This document shows, one piece after another, positions 1 to 8,877 of a stretch of 64,000 bases of DNA (position 1 is its first letter; every line of letters begins with the position of its first letter). The position numbers and the translations under genes are program-made. Under the pieces are notes generated by a model. It had not been told where the DNA came from. It saw only the letters and a list, made by a program, of their open reading frames with translations, and ran no database searches. This DNA comes from PALSA-693 sp963781155 (GTDB lineage: Bacteria > Actinomycetota > Acidimicrobiia > Acidimicrobiales > Palsa-688), in assembly GCA_963781155.1 (NCBI GenBank), contig CAWAEC010000013.1:124001-188000 (forward strand), read 5' to 3'.

Positions 1-39
1 CGCTCCGGCGCGCCCTCGGCTGAGGCGAGGTAGGTCGTC

Positions 40-855
40 ATGGAAACCGGACTCGCCGACCGCACCGTGGTCGTAACGGGCGCGACGGCCAACATCGGTC
101 GGGCCGTGGCATTGGCCTTCGCCGGCGAAGGGTCCAACGTCGTGGTCGTCGGCCGCGACCAGGCTCAGGGGCATCGGGTCTGCGAGGACGCCCGGGAGCG
201 TGGCGCCGCCCACGTGGTCTGGCAGGCCGCTGACGTGACGGATCGGACCCAGGTCGACGTCATGGTCGCAGCCGTACACGCCCGCTTTGGCGGGATCGAT
301 GTACTGGTCAACAACGTGGGCGGCAATGTCGACATCGACCGGTTCGTCGACTCCGACCCCGAGACATGGTCCCGGGACATCAACCTCAACATCATGAGCA
401 CCCTGCACTGCACCCAGGCCGTGCTCCCCGGAATGATCGACCAGGCCCGCGGGCGCATTATCAACATCGGGTCCACTGCAGGTCTCATCGGCGATCCGCT
501 GCTGGCGGTGTACTCGGCCATGAAAGGAGCAGTGCACAGCTTCACCAAAGTGCTCGCCAAGGAGGTCGGCCGACAGGGCATCACCGTCAATGCCATCGCC
601 CCCTACGGCACGATGCCTGACGATCCCGAACGAGAGCTCAGCAGCGGCAGCCGGTTTCAACCCGACGGCGTGTTCGCCCGTGCGCTCGCCGAGCGACCCG
701 AGCTTGTGAAGTCGATGGGCCGTCAGACGCTAATGGAGCGGATGACCGCTCGACCGCCCGAGATCGGGGCAGCCGCCGTCTACCTCGCCTCGGATGCGGC
801 CGCGTTCGTGACCGGTCACATCCTGGTGGTGGACGGAGGGACCCTGCTCGCCTGA
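40..855 (+). CDS. SDR family NAD(P)-dependent oxidoreductase
   Basis: Classical short-chain dehydrogenase of 271 aa, about the usual length. The cofactor motif is TGATANIG (residues 13-20), a variant of TGxxxGxG. NNVGG lies at 91-95, the catalytic Ser is in INIGSTAG (about 145) and the catalytic pair is YSAMK (Tyr158, Lys162). The C-terminus ends in the usual GHILVVDGG. It should be a soluble oxidoreductase acting on an alcohol or ketone; the substrate is not readable. An AGG-type ribosome site precedes the ATG. No partner gene is visible upstream because the window starts here. Two hairpins follow it. Confidence 0.9.
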   Translation: METGLADRTVVVTGATANIGRAVALAFAGEGSNVVVVGRDQAQGHRVCEDARERGAAHVVWQAADVTDRTQVDVMVAAVHARFGGIDVLVNNVGGNVDIDRFVDSDPETWSRDINLNIMSTLHCTQAVLPGMIDQARGRIINIGSTAGLIGDPLLAVYSAMKGAVHSFTKVLAKEVGRQGITVNAIAPYGTMPDDPERELSSGSRFQPDGVFARALAERPELVKSMGRQTLMERMTARPPEIGAAAVYLASDAAAFVTGHILVVDGGTLLA

Positions 856-921
856 TCCCGCACATCGCAGCGCCGGGAGAGCTCGGGGTCGAAAGGCGGG
901 ACCGTTGTCACGACACCGTTA

Positions 922-982
922 GATCCGCACCGAAATGCGGATCGATCGATTGATACTGGTCGACCAGGCGCCGGTCGACCAG
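922..982. terminator. two tandem perfect hairpins between convergent genes
   Basis: GATCCGCA (922-929) pairs with TGCGGATC (936-943) around a 6-nt loop. CTGGTCGACC (956-965) pairs with GGTCGACCAG (973-982) around a 7-nt loop. They lie between the SDR and the convergent ArsR gene, so a bidirectional terminator is a reasonable guess. There is no T-tract, so the role is inferred from position. Apart from these and the repeat at 1068, the 856-1105 gap holds nothing I recognise. Confidence 0.4.
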
Positions 983-1067
983 CATCGAGTCTCCATCATC
1001 GCAACCCCCTCGTCCGGCGCGGAAACGTTCCGCGAGTCTAGCCTTCCCCGGCGCAACCCCGGCTGAG

Positions 1068-1112
1068 TGGGCACACGTTTGGTTTGTGTTATCGAAGTCG
1101 TGTACTTACGCC
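1068..1112. repeat. degenerate half-copy of dispersed palindromic element
   Basis: This stretch matches the reverse complement of the repeats at 41997-42143 over about 44 bases: TGGGCAC, then TTTGGTTTGTGT, then AAGTCGTGTA and TACGC, with few mismatches. Only one arm of the palindrome is present. It overlaps the 3' end of the ArsR-type gene, so this copy is not in promoter position. Confidence 0.55.
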
Positions 1113-1927
1113 CCGACCTGCTGGGCCGGACGTGGTCGGGGCAATATATCGCCGGTCTCGAGCAGCGTCTTGAGGCTCGAAAGGATCGCCGGCCAGCCGC
1201 CGCTTACACCCTCAAGGACGACGCTTCCCGGGTCGAAATCGTCGTGCAGAACGGTGAGCTTCACCTGGCTTCCGAGGTCTTCGATGTCGAACGTCACCTT
1301 CGACCTCCGCTCGGCGGCGGCCCGGGCCCGAAAGTCCTCGTCGACGCCGTAGGCACGGGCCCAGTCGTCGGTGAAGGTGTGCCAGGTGTAGGACAGACGC
1401 TGGAATGGATCGGCTTCGAGCACCACCTGTTCCGGATCCGTGACCTCGAGGCCCAGGTTGCGGTTGTGGAGGGTCATGGTCGAACCCGGTTTCCAGTCGG
1501 TCTCGAATTCGACGCCCTCCCAATAGCGGCGAGTGAAGGACGGGTCGGTCAGGGCCTGCCACAGCCGCTCGGGCGTCGTTCGGATGAAGGTCGTGTAGCT
1601 AAACGTCGGGGACTGCATCCTCGTTTCCTCCAGTGCTCGTTTCAGGTCGGCGAGCGCTTCCGCTCGGTGACGGTGGTACCGGCTGATCCAGCGGTCGGCG
1701 ATGTCGCCGATCGGGGCCGCGTTCAGGTAGTGCAACTTCTCCCGGCCACGCCGGACGGTGGTGATGAGCCCGGCATCCTCCAGGACAGCCAGATGCTTGC
1801 TGACGGACTGGCGGGCCATGTCGAGGCCCGAGCACAGGTCGCGAAGGGTTTGGCCACCCCGCTGGTTGAGGTCGTCGAGCAACTGACGCCGCGTCGGATC
1901 GGCCAGCGCTCGAAACACATCTTCCAT
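1106..1927 (-). CDS. ArsR-family HTH regulator fused to AHSA1/SRPBCC domain
   Basis: The N-terminal part (about residues 1-85, EDVFRALADPTRRQLLDDL onward) is an ArsR winged helix: RDLCSGLDMARQSVSKHL is the recognition region. The C-terminal part (about 105-260) is an AHSA1/START-like ligand-binding fold, recognised from TTPERLWQALTDPSFTRRYW and related stretches. This fusion is known in actinobacteria and suggests a one-component sensor for a hydrophobic ligand. I prefer the ATG at 1927, which has GAGGG just upstream, over the ATG at 1951, which directly abuts an operator-like palindrome and leaves no room for a ribosome site. Two matching inverted repeats in front of the gene suggest autoregulation. 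Confidence 0.85.
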   Translation of the reverse strand: MEDVFRALADPTRRQLLDDLNQRGGQTLRDLCSGLDMARQSVSKHLAVLEDAGLITTVRRGREKLHYLNAAPIGDIADRWISRYHRHRAEALADLKRALEETRMQSPTFSYTTFIRTTPERLWQALTDPSFTRRYWEGVEFETDWKPGSTMTLHNRNLGLEVTDPEQVVLEADPFQRLSYTWHTFTDDWARAYGVDEDFRARAAAERRSKVTFDIEDLGSQVKLTVLHDDFDPGSVVLEGVSGGWPAILSSLKTLLETGDILPRPRPAQQVGA

Positions 1928-1951
1928 CGATCCCTCTGTGTCGGGTGTCAT

Positions 1952-1999
1952 AGGCAGCCATCTGGCTGCCTTTCACCCTAGGCAGCCGAATAGCTGCCT
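1952..1999. promoter_or_regulatory. paired operator palindromes upstream of ArsR-AHSA1 gene
   Basis: AGGCAGCCA-tc-TGGCTGCCT (1952-1971) and AGGCAGC-cgaata-GCTGCCT (1980-1999) are two 20-bp inverted repeats sharing outer arms AGGCAGC/GCTGCCT. Their centres are 28 bp apart. They sit immediately upstream of the regulator gene, the classic place for an autoregulatory ArsR operator. Binding is inferred. Confidence 0.7.
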
Positions 2000-2053
2000 G
2001 TCAAGGGAGGAGTAGCCGGTGGAGGGGGAGGAGGGGAAAAGAAGGAGCGCTGG

Positions 2054-2605
2054 CTAATGGGCGGGAAGCGCCTGCCAGGTGGAGCGTGGCAACCGCCAGA
2101 TGCCATGTGGCTGCGACGGGAAGTGCGACAGGATTCGCTCCTCGAGGAGAGTAAACCCCAGACGGCGCGCCACGGCGATGGAACGGATGTTCTCGGGCAG
2201 GATCACGCTGTACAACTCCGAGACGTCAAGCTCGTCGAACGCGTATTGCACGGCGCGCCGGCCTGCCTCGGTGGCATAGCCCCGCCCCCAATACCTCGGG
2301 TCCAGTGCCCAGCCGACCTCGACTCCCGGCCAGTCCTCCCGGGCGGGGTGATGCAGGCCGGCTCGCCCCACAAAATCGCCGCTGTCGTGCTCCTCCACTG
2401 CCCACTGTCCCGTGCCGCGCAATTCCCACTGGCCCAACCAGCCCGCCATCTGGTACCAGGCGTCGAACCTGCCCAGGGCCGCCGGCAAGTGGAGCGACTT
2501 GCGGACCGGCTCCGATCGCAGCATCTCGGTATACGCCTCCAGGTCCGACTCTTCGAAAGGACGAAGTACCAGCCGGGCCGTCTCGAGGCGCGGGCAGCGA
2601 GACAC
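2054..2605 (-). CDS. GNAT N-acetyltransferase (RimJ/RimL type)
   Basis: A 183-aa single-domain acetyltransferase. RLETARLVLRPFEESDLEAY opens the fold, and the acetyl-CoA loop is in DPRYWGRGYATEAGRRAV (Q/RxxGxG/A type). RRLGFTLLEE near the end is the usual beta-bulge region. Such proteins transfer acetyl from acetyl-CoA to an amino group on a protein N-terminus or small molecule; the acceptor is unknown. It starts with GTG and is divergent from the P450, with about 100 bp between the two starts. Confidence 0.85.
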   Translation of the reverse strand: MSRCPRLETARLVLRPFEESDLEAYTEMLRSEPVRKSLHLPAALGRFDAWYQMAGWLGQWELRGTGQWAVEEHDSGDFVGRAGLHHPAREDWPGVEVGWALDPRYWGRGYATEAGRRAVQYAFDELDVSELYSVILPENIRSIAVARRLGFTLLEERILSHFPSQPHGIWRLPRSTWQALPAH

Positions 2606-2707
2606 CGGCCAGACAGTACAAGCTCAGCGTGGGCCGGCGACGGAGGCGGACTGGAGACCGTCGGGACGGGCCGGGCCGTCGCTAGGCTGCCTGGAGGAGG
2701 TGGCATC

Positions 2708-3955
2708 ATGCCGGCGATCTGGAATCCTCTCGACCCGGAGTTCAAGGTCGACCCGTACCCGGCGTACCAGGCCCTTCTCGAGCGGGAACCTTTTCATCGC
2801 AGCCCCATGGGCCCGCTGGTGCTCTCGCGCTACGACGACTGTTTGACACTGTTACGCCACCCGGCTGTCAGCACCGACTCCCGTAAGATTCCGGGTTGGA
2901 CCCTGCCAAACGGAATGGATCCAGATGAGTTGAGTCCGTCGTTCCTGAGTCTCGACCCGCCCGATCACACCCGGTTGCGGGGGTTGGTGGCCAGGGCCTT
3001 CACCCCCCGCCGAGTGGATGCCCTCCGGCCTCGCATGCAGGAGTTCGTGGACCGGACCCTGGATCGGGCCCGTGAACAAGGCGGTATGGAGGTGGTCGCC
3101 GACCTGGCCTTTCCGCTGCCGGTGTTGATTATCTGCGAGCTGCTCGGGGTGCCAGCTGAGGACGTCGGTGAGTTCAAAGGATGGTCGGCCGCGTTGGCGC
3201 GGACGCTCGATCCCGCTTTCCTCCTGACAGCCGACGCACTGGCCGCGGCGCAGCACGCGCACGAGCGGGCCGAGACCTACTTCCGGGCGCTGATCGAGCG
3301 CCGGCGCCAGAAACCCGGGGATGACTTGCTGTCCGACCTGATCGAGGCGGAGGGACAGGGCGAACAACTGACTGAACGCGAGATGCTCTCCACCCTGAGC
3401 CTTTTGCTGATCGCAGGTCACGAGACGACCGTCAACCTCATCGCCAACACGGTTCTGAGCTTCGCCCGGCACCCGGACCAGCTGGCGCGGCTGCGGGCCC
3501 AGCCCCACCTGGTGCGCAGCGCGGTAGAGGAGGTGCTTCGTTTCGACCCGCCCGTGCACGCCGATAGCCGGATCGCCCTCGAGGACATCCCCCTGGAGAC
3601 CGGAGTGGTGCACCAGTACGAACAACCCATCCTGCTCCTGCCCGCGGCCAATCGGGACCCGAATCACTTCCCGGCACCTGGGGAATTCGATATTGCCCGG
3701 GACAACAATCGACACCTGTCATTTGGTTTTGGCATCCACCACTGCCTGGGCGCCCCGCTGGCCCGCCTGGAAGGTGAGGTGGCGCTGGCAGCTCTCGCCC
3801 GCCGCTTTTCGGACATCGAGCTGGTCCGCGACCCCCCGCCCTACAAGGAGAACCTGGTCTTGCGGGGAGTGGCGTCGCTCGACGTTCGCCTCTGCGCCGC
3901 CGCGCCGCCGAGCCGGCCCGCGCCAGCAATCGCTCACGGCGGCATGCCGGGTTGA
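2708..3955 (+). CDS. cytochrome P450
   Basis: A soluble bacterial class I P450 of 415 aa. Visible are the I-helix AGHETT (about residue 236), the K-helix ExxR in EEVLR, and the heme loop FGFGIHHCLGAPLARLE, whose Cys (about 346) is the axial ligand. The reading frame is open upstream to 2057, but family homology begins at MPAIWNPLDPEFKVDPYPAY, so I place the start at the ATG at 2708. GAGGAGG lies about 10 bases upstream. It would hydroxylate or epoxidise a small hydrophobic substrate using a ferredoxin; none is encoded nearby. Confidence 0.92.
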   Translation: MPAIWNPLDPEFKVDPYPAYQALLEREPFHRSPMGPLVLSRYDDCLTLLRHPAVSTDSRKIPGWTLPNGMDPDELSPSFLSLDPPDHTRLRGLVARAFTPRRVDALRPRMQEFVDRTLDRAREQGGMEVVADLAFPLPVLIICELLGVPAEDVGEFKGWSAALARTLDPAFLLTADALAAAQHAHERAETYFRALIERRRQKPGDDLLSDLIEAEGQGEQLTEREMLSTLSLLLIAGHETTVNLIANTVLSFARHPDQLARLRAQPHLVRSAVEEVLRFDPPVHADSRIALEDIPLETGVVHQYEQPILLLPAANRDPNHFPAPGEFDIARDNNRHLSFGFGIHHCLGAPLARLEGEVALAALARRFSDIELVRDPPPYKENLVLRGVASLDVRLCAAAPPSRPAPAIAHGGMPG

Positions 3956-4024
3956 GGACGCTCGCGGATCAGCCCCGATCAGGCACGGCTGCGGTCCAGG
4001 CGTGCCGCCCGGTTGAGACGTCGG

Positions 4025-5002
4025 TCAGCCACCGTCCTTGCCTGGCGCCGGTTCCGCTCCGAGCCGAAGGAGACCACTGCCCATCCGGCTGTAGTCGTAG
4101 GCGTCCTCAGGATCGGCGCGGACCTGCCGGTCGAGTCGTTGCGCGTCGTCGCCGACCAGGATTCGCCAGCGGCCGGTTCGGACCCCGTCCAGGATGATGG
4201 CGGCGGCCCCGGTGGCGTCAAGCGGCGCGCCCGTACGAAAACCTTCCTCCACCATCTTCAGCGTGGCGCGCACATCCTCGGAAGAAAGCTGTTCGATCGG
4301 GAGACCGCGATCTGCGAGTTGGTCACGAAGAGCGGTCAGCTCTAACTCGGTCATCGCATCAGGCTCGGGACGGCCGAGGTAGCGCCGGGAGTTGGCCACG
4401 ATGTCGGTGCCAATGTGACCCGGCATCACCACAGAAACCTGAACGTGGGGGGCGTTCACACGGAGGTCCTCGATCAACGCCTCCGAAAATCCCTTCACCG
4501 CGAAATTGGCGGTGCTGTACGCAGTGTGCGGCATTCCGGGGCCGAGCGAGGCCCAAAAGCCATTCACGCTGCTGGTGTTGACCAGATGCGCGGCCTCCGC
4601 CGCGATCAGGTTTGGCAGGAAGGCTCGGGTGCAGTAGTAGACCCCGAACCAATCGACGCCGAACGTCCGGTCCCACTCGTCACGGCTGTCCCTGATGAAG
4701 CTACCTCCGCCGCCGATACCCGCGTTGTTGAACAACAACTCGATGACGCTTCCATGTTCCTCGACGACGGCGTCCCGAAATGCCAGCACTTTCGTTTCGT
4801 CGGCGACGTCGCATTCGTGGATCGTCACCCGGCTCCCCGGCGCTCCCGCCTGCGCTCGCGCCTGTGTTTGCGCCAGGCTGACCGGGTTGACATCACAGGT
4901 GGCGACCGAGCAGCCCTCGGCCGCAAGCTGAATCACCAGTTCGCGCCCCATCCCCGACCCGCCTCCGGTCACGACGGCTCGCTTGCCCACAAACGATTCC
5001 AC
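4025..5002 (-). CDS. SDR family oxidoreductase with Asn in place of catalytic Lys
   Basis: A 325-aa SDR with an extended C-terminus. TGGGSGMG (about 12-19) binds cofactor, NNAGIGGGG follows, and the active-site Ser is in VNTSSVNG. The catalytic segment reads AYSTANFAVKG, so the Lys of YxxxK is Asn. The rest of the helix (FAVKGFSEAL) is fully conserved. Either activity is altered, or the codon (AAT instead of AAG/AAA) is a base error. It follows the dienelactone-hydrolase gene at 2 nt spacing, so the two are co-transcribed. Confidence 0.87.
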   Translation of the reverse strand: MESFVGKRAVVTGGGSGMGRELVIQLAAEGCSVATCDVNPVSLAQTQARAQAGAPGSRVTIHECDVADETKVLAFRDAVVEEHGSVIELLFNNAGIGGGGSFIRDSRDEWDRTFGVDWFGVYYCTRAFLPNLIAAEAAHLVNTSSVNGFWASLGPGMPHTAYSTANFAVKGFSEALIEDLRVNAPHVQVSVVMPGHIGTDIVANSRRYLGRPEPDAMTELELTALRDQLADRGLPIEQLSSEDVRATLKMVEEGFRTGAPLDATGAAAIILDGVRTGRWRILVGDDAQRLDRQVRADPEDAYDYSRMGSGLLRLGAEPAPGKDGG

Positions 5003-5004
5003 CG

Positions 5005-5592
5005 CTACACCTCATTCTCGGGCAACCGGGCGAGAAAGGCGAGCACCCGCTCGAGCGCCAGGGCAGCAGCGGGCTCGTCGTAGTCGGGAAGGCTGTCGTC
5101 CGCAAAGAGGTGCCGGTCGCCCGGGTAGAGGAACAGGTCCGCGTCCAGGGCGGTCGCGACCAGGCTTCGGGCCGCCTCGATGTCGCCTTCTTGGGTGAAA
5201 ATCGGATCGGCGTCCATGGCATGAACCTGGACCGGAACGCGCTCGGGCCAGAGCCCGTACTCCGACGGTGGAAGGCAAGCGTGGAAAAAGAGCGCTCCCG
5301 TCGCGCCCGGACGCGTCTGCACCAGCATCTGGGCAGGCACCACGCCAAGAGAGAACCCGGCGTACACCACTTGGGGCGGCAGTTGGTCGGCGGCAGCCCG
5401 GCCCCGGTCGGCGATGGTGTCGAAGCCGAGCTCGTCCGCGTGGGCTACTCCGTCTTCGATGCGGTCGAATGTGCGGCCCTCATACAGGTCCGGGACGGTG
5501 ATCCGATGGCCGGCACTGCGGAGCCGGTCGGCAAAGCGCTGGACCCCGTCGGTCAGGCCCTGGGCGTGATGAAACACGATGACGTCAGCCAT
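5005..5592 (-). CDS. dienelactone hydrolase family protein
   Basis: A 195-aa alpha/beta hydrolase starting MADVIVFHHAQG at the ATG at 5592; the longer open frame upstream has no homology. The nucleophile elbow is AGFSLG, with Ser in place of the Cys of classical dienelactone hydrolase. DADPIF (Asp) and GDRHLFAD (His) complete a plausible triad. Family members open lactone rings or hydrolyse esters. It is upstream of, and 2 nt from, the SDR gene. The 150 bp between it and the small gene at 5746 should hold divergent promoters. Confidence 0.85.
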   Translation of the reverse strand: MADVIVFHHAQGLTDGVQRFADRLRSAGHRITVPDLYEGRTFDRIEDGVAHADELGFDTIADRGRAAADQLPPQVVYAGFSLGVVPAQMLVQTRPGATGALFFHACLPPSEYGLWPERVPVQVHAMDADPIFTQEGDIEAARSLVATALDADLFLYPGDRHLFADDSLPDYDEPAAALALERVLAFLARLPENEV

Positions 5593-5745
5593 GGGCGGCC
5601 CGTCCTTGTCAGCAACGGTAGATCGGCACCTCCGTGCCGCCACGGCGACCGAGCGTAGCCCACGATCCTCCACGTCGGCAGCGTTGGGCGACTGTAGGGG
5701 TGGCATTGGGACAACCCCCACGGCTCGAGCACTACGGTCTGCGGT

Positions 5746-5964
5746 GTGGGCGTGCTCGGGGTTCTGATCGTTTGGAAGGTCGCCATCCCGTCGATCGTTC
5801 TCGGGGGCGTTGGGTTCGGCCTCGGATATCTCTTCCGGTGTGCCCACCCTGCGGGCAATCTCTTGGACCGCCCCGGCGACGACGTGTCCGCGGCCGCCCT
5901 GCAAGTTGGTCCGACGCCAGGCGGCTTCATCCGGGCCGTGGAGTGGCCCGACGCAGAGGTTTGA
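5746..5964 (+). CDS. small predicted membrane protein
   Basis: A 72-aa hypothetical protein with a GTG start. The N-terminal half (GVLGVLIVWKVAIPSIVLGG and on to about residue 30) is a long hydrophobic segment, rich in Gly, that would make one or a hairpin of two membrane spans. The tail is soluble and acidic. No family is recognised and there is no clear ribosome site, so the call rests on composition and the open frame. It stands between two minus-strand genes. Confidence 0.45.
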   Translation: MGVLGVLIVWKVAIPSIVLGGVGFGLGYLFRCAHPAGNLLDRPGDDVSAAALQVGPTPGGFIRAVEWPDAEV

Positions 5965-6003
5965 GCTACTCCGGACGCGACAGCGAGACCGGGCGGCGCC
6001 CGC

Positions 6004-7127
6004 TCAACCGAAGTTGAAGCATTGCGTCAAGTCGCTGAGAGCGGCATTCCCATCTCGCGGCGGGAACGGCGCCCCGCCGCCATCGTTGTTCGTCGTCGGC
6101 GTGCTGGTGTCGAACTCGTGATTGACCGAAGCGAGCGTCGGCAGGCCGAACACAAACTCGATGAACTTCAATACCGAGCTGTGGTCGGAGACCGTGGTGT
6201 CGACGTAGCCCTTTTTGGCGTAGGGGGAGACCACCAGCATCGGGCACGCGGATGCCTGGCCCATAGGCGTCGAGCCGGGGCGGTGAGATATGGTCGAAGA
6301 ACCCGCCCCCCTCGTCATAGGTTAAAAGGAGAGCCGTGCTGGCCCAGGCGGGTGTTCCCTGGACCGCCTGTACGATCGACTGGATCATGCTCTGCCCCGT
6401 GTGGATGTTGGCGGGAGGGTGCTCGTCGTACGGGGTGCTTTCGGTGATGAAGGCCACCTGTGGCAGCGTGTTGTCGGTGCAGTCGGAGAAAAACTGCGCC
6501 ATGGATTGGTTGAGCTGATTGCTGGCCCCTCCCTGAGCCCAATTCTTGAACAAGGCCAGGACGGAATAGTTGTCCACGCAGTAGAAATTGTAGTTCTTGA
6601 AAGAGACGTTGTTGGACTGGAGCAAGTCCAGGATGCAGGGATAGTCGAGAGTGCCGGCGGTAATCTTGTTGCTGGTATTGCCGCCGGTGGTCCCTGAATA
6701 CAGGACGAGCCGGTTGGGATATGTATCGCTCAGCACGCCGCAGAAATAGTTGGCGCACAGCGTGACGCTGGGCAGCAGCGAGTAGTAGTACGGCAGATCG
6801 CTACTTTCGTAGTACCCCATAGCCACATTGCCGTTAGTGGTATAAAACCCATCCATCCGCCCGTTGTCCCATTACGCGGTGGATGCTCGTCCAGTCGTGA
6901 TTGGGATCTACGCCATCATCCGTCAGGGTGGTGAAATGGAACGGCGCCACCGTGCCGCCCTTCCCATTGGGCTGGGTGAAGCCGGCCGGGATTCCGTACC
7001 CAGTCGGTACCGCAGGGTAGGTGCCGTAATAGTGGTCGAACGAATGGTTCTCCTGGCAGCAGACGATCACGTGTGCGATGGGCGTCGGCCTGGCGGAGGC
7101 CCGCAACACGTCGCCCTGCGGTTCCAT
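6004..7127 (-). pseudogene. PF04185 phosphoesterase (phospholipase C / acid phosphatase type), two frameshifts
   Basis: Three overlapping frames give one phosphoesterase. Segment 1 (from 7127) has CCQENHSFDHYYGTYP and DPNHDW. Segment 2 has WDNGRMDGFYTT and DEGGGFFDHISPP. Segment 3 has PMLVVSPYAKKGYVD and ends at 6004. Removing one T at 6872-6873 gives HRVWDNGRMDGF, and removing one G at 6242-6244 gives RVPMLVVSPYAKKGY; both restore the family pattern exactly. The enzyme would cleave phosphoesters. No signal peptide is seen on this start. All metal-binding motifs are intact, so assembly indels are as likely as a true pseudogene. Confidence 0.82.
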
Positions 7128-7328
7128 TCCAGCTCCTCCTTAGCGCCGCCGCGTGGTCACCGGGGTCAGTCGGCGCCGTCGACTGTAGGCGGTCGACGGA
7201 GCCACTACGTGAATATGAGGTGACGCTCCCCCGAACTCCGGACCTGGCTGCAGTCGGATTGCGGACGGCGGCGTCGTCGTGCTTTCGTCGTGGTACCACC
7301 CAATAGAACCGGAGGATCGATCCATCTC

Positions 7329-8108
7329 ATGGCAGATCTAGAAGTCGAGCGGCGCGGCGCGGTGCAGATCCTGCGGATCAACCGCCCGGAAGCCCGCAAT
7401 GCGCTCAACCCGCCGGTGATTGCCGGAATCGGTAAGGGCATCCGTGACGCCGACGCCGACCCGGAGGTCGGCGCCGTGATCATCACTGGCACCGGCGATC
7501 GCGCCTTCTGCGCAGGCATGGATCTGCGCGGTTTCGCCAGCGGAAACAGAGGAGAACCGACGGACGAGGAGCGCGACGCCGCCACGGCCTACACCTCTTT
7601 TATCCGCAATGGCTCGACAAAGCCGACGATCGCCGCGGCCAATGCCACGGCCGTGGCCGGCGGCTTCGAGTTGCTGCTGGCGTGCGACATGGCCGTCGTG
7701 GCGTCCGACGCCCGCTTCGGGCTCCCGGAAGTGAAGCGGGCGCTGTTCCCGGCCGGCGGCGGCGTCTTCCTGAGTCGCCGTATCCCGATGGCCATCGCCC
7801 TGGAGCTCACGCTCACGGGTGAAACCGTCGATGCCGACCGTGCTCTGGCCCTGGGCCTGGTCAACAGAGTGGTCGAGCGCGACGACGTGCTGGACGAGGC
7901 CATCGCTCTGGCACAGCTGATAACCGCGAACGGCCCCCTCGCCGTGAAAGCGATCAAGGAGCTGGTCCGGGCGGCAGCCACCCAGCCCCCGGAAGACGTG
8001 TGGGCGCTGCAGACCGAGCTGCACCCAACCGTCTTCGGCAGTGAGGACGCCAAGGAGGGAGCGACCGCGTTCATCGAACGTCGCCCCCCCAAGTGGCAAG
8101 GGCGCTGA
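7329..8108 (+). CDS. enoyl-CoA hydratase/isomerase family protein
   Basis: A 259-aa crotonase. FCAGMDLRGF and VAGGFELLLACDM hold the two oxyanion-hole segments. GLPEVKRALFPAGGGVF carries the usual active-site Glu region. The start is the ATG at 7329, with GGAGG 13 bases upstream, because homology begins at MADLEVERRGAV. It would hydrate or isomerise an enoyl-CoA in beta-oxidation-like breakdown. It is convergent with the SDR at 8119 with only 10 bp between them. Confidence 0.9.
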   Translation: MADLEVERRGAVQILRINRPEARNALNPPVIAGIGKGIRDADADPEVGAVIITGTGDRAFCAGMDLRGFASGNRGEPTDEERDAATAYTSFIRNGSTKPTIAAANATAVAGGFELLLACDMAVVASDARFGLPEVKRALFPAGGGVFLSRRIPMAIALELTLTGETVDADRALALGLVNRVVERDDVLDEAIALAQLITANGPLAVKAIKELVRAAATQPPEDVWALQTELHPTVFGSEDAKEGATAFIERRPPKWQGR

Positions 8109-8118
8109 GTCCGATCCG

Positions 8119-8877
8119 TCACAGCGCGTACGTGTAGCCTCCGTTGACCGGATAGACCTGGCCTGTGATCCAGCTTCCGGCGTCGGACGCCAGCAAGAGG
8201 ATCACCGGCGCCACGTCTTCGGGGCGTCCCGGCCGCCGGATGGCATAGCTGCGGAAGCGGCGCGCCTCCTCTTCAGACAGCGGAACCGACGGGTCGTACC
8301 CGGGCCGCATACTGGCGAGGGACACGCAGTTGACCGTGACGCCCTGGCGACCGACCTCGGTGGCGAGCGAGCGGCTGAATCCCGCCGCCGCGGCCTTCGC
8401 CGCGGCGTACACGGCTTGCCGGGGATCGCCGGCCCGTGACGCGTCCGAGATGACGGTGACGATTCGCCCCCAACCTCGTTCGACCATGCCGGGCAAGAAG
8501 GCCCGCGTCATGTGCAGCACGGCGTAGAAGTTGAGCCGGATCACCGGCTCCCAGTCGTCGGGCTCGAGGTCGAGGAAGGGCTTCATCTGGAACATGCCGG
8601 GGGGAAGACCGGCGTTGTTGACGAGAATGTCAATGGGGCCAACCGACGCGGCCAGTGCGCGAACCTGCTCGGGGTTGGTGACATCCGCGATGGCAGAGTC
8701 GGCCGTGCCGCCGGCGCTGCGAATCTCGTCCACGACCGCTCCGGCCCGATCGGCTACCAGATCGTTGATGTACACATGGGCGCCGTGGGCGGCGAGCAGC
8801 GTCGCAGTCCCCTTTCCCACGCCCTGCCCCGACCCGCTCACCAGGGCAGAACGGCCGGTCAGGCTGAACTCGCTCAC
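8119..8877 (-). CDS. SDR family oxidoreductase
   Basis: A 252-aa classical SDR. SGSGQGVG is the cofactor loop, NNAGLPPG follows, the Ser is in VISDAS and the catalytic pair in YAAAK. It ends with the usual VYPVNGG and a short tail. The start is GTG at 8877 in a GTGA overlap with the stop of the VOC gene, so translation is coupled. It is the last gene of a minus-strand operon SDR-VOC-SDR. Confidence 0.9.
   Translation of the reverse strand: MSEFSLTGRSALVSGSGQGVGKGTATLLAAHGAHVYINDLVADRAGAVVDEIRSAGGTADSAIADVTNPEQVRALAASVGPIDILVNNAGLPPGMFQMKPFLDLEPDDWEPVIRLNFYAVLHMTRAFLPGMVERGWGRIVTVISDASRAGDPRQAVYAAAKAAAAGFSRSLATEVGRQGVTVNCVSLASMRPGYDPSVPLSEEEARRFRSYAIRRPGRPEDVAPVILLLASDAGSWITGQVYPVNGGYTYAL

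Noticed and set aside
2057..2707. N-terminal extension of the P450 frame
   Set aside because: It is the antisense of the GNAT gene; P450 homology begins at the ATG at 2708.
6004..7127. Programmed frameshifting in the phosphoesterase
   Set aside because: No slippery heptamer or downstream structure is evident, and two separate shifts would be needed.
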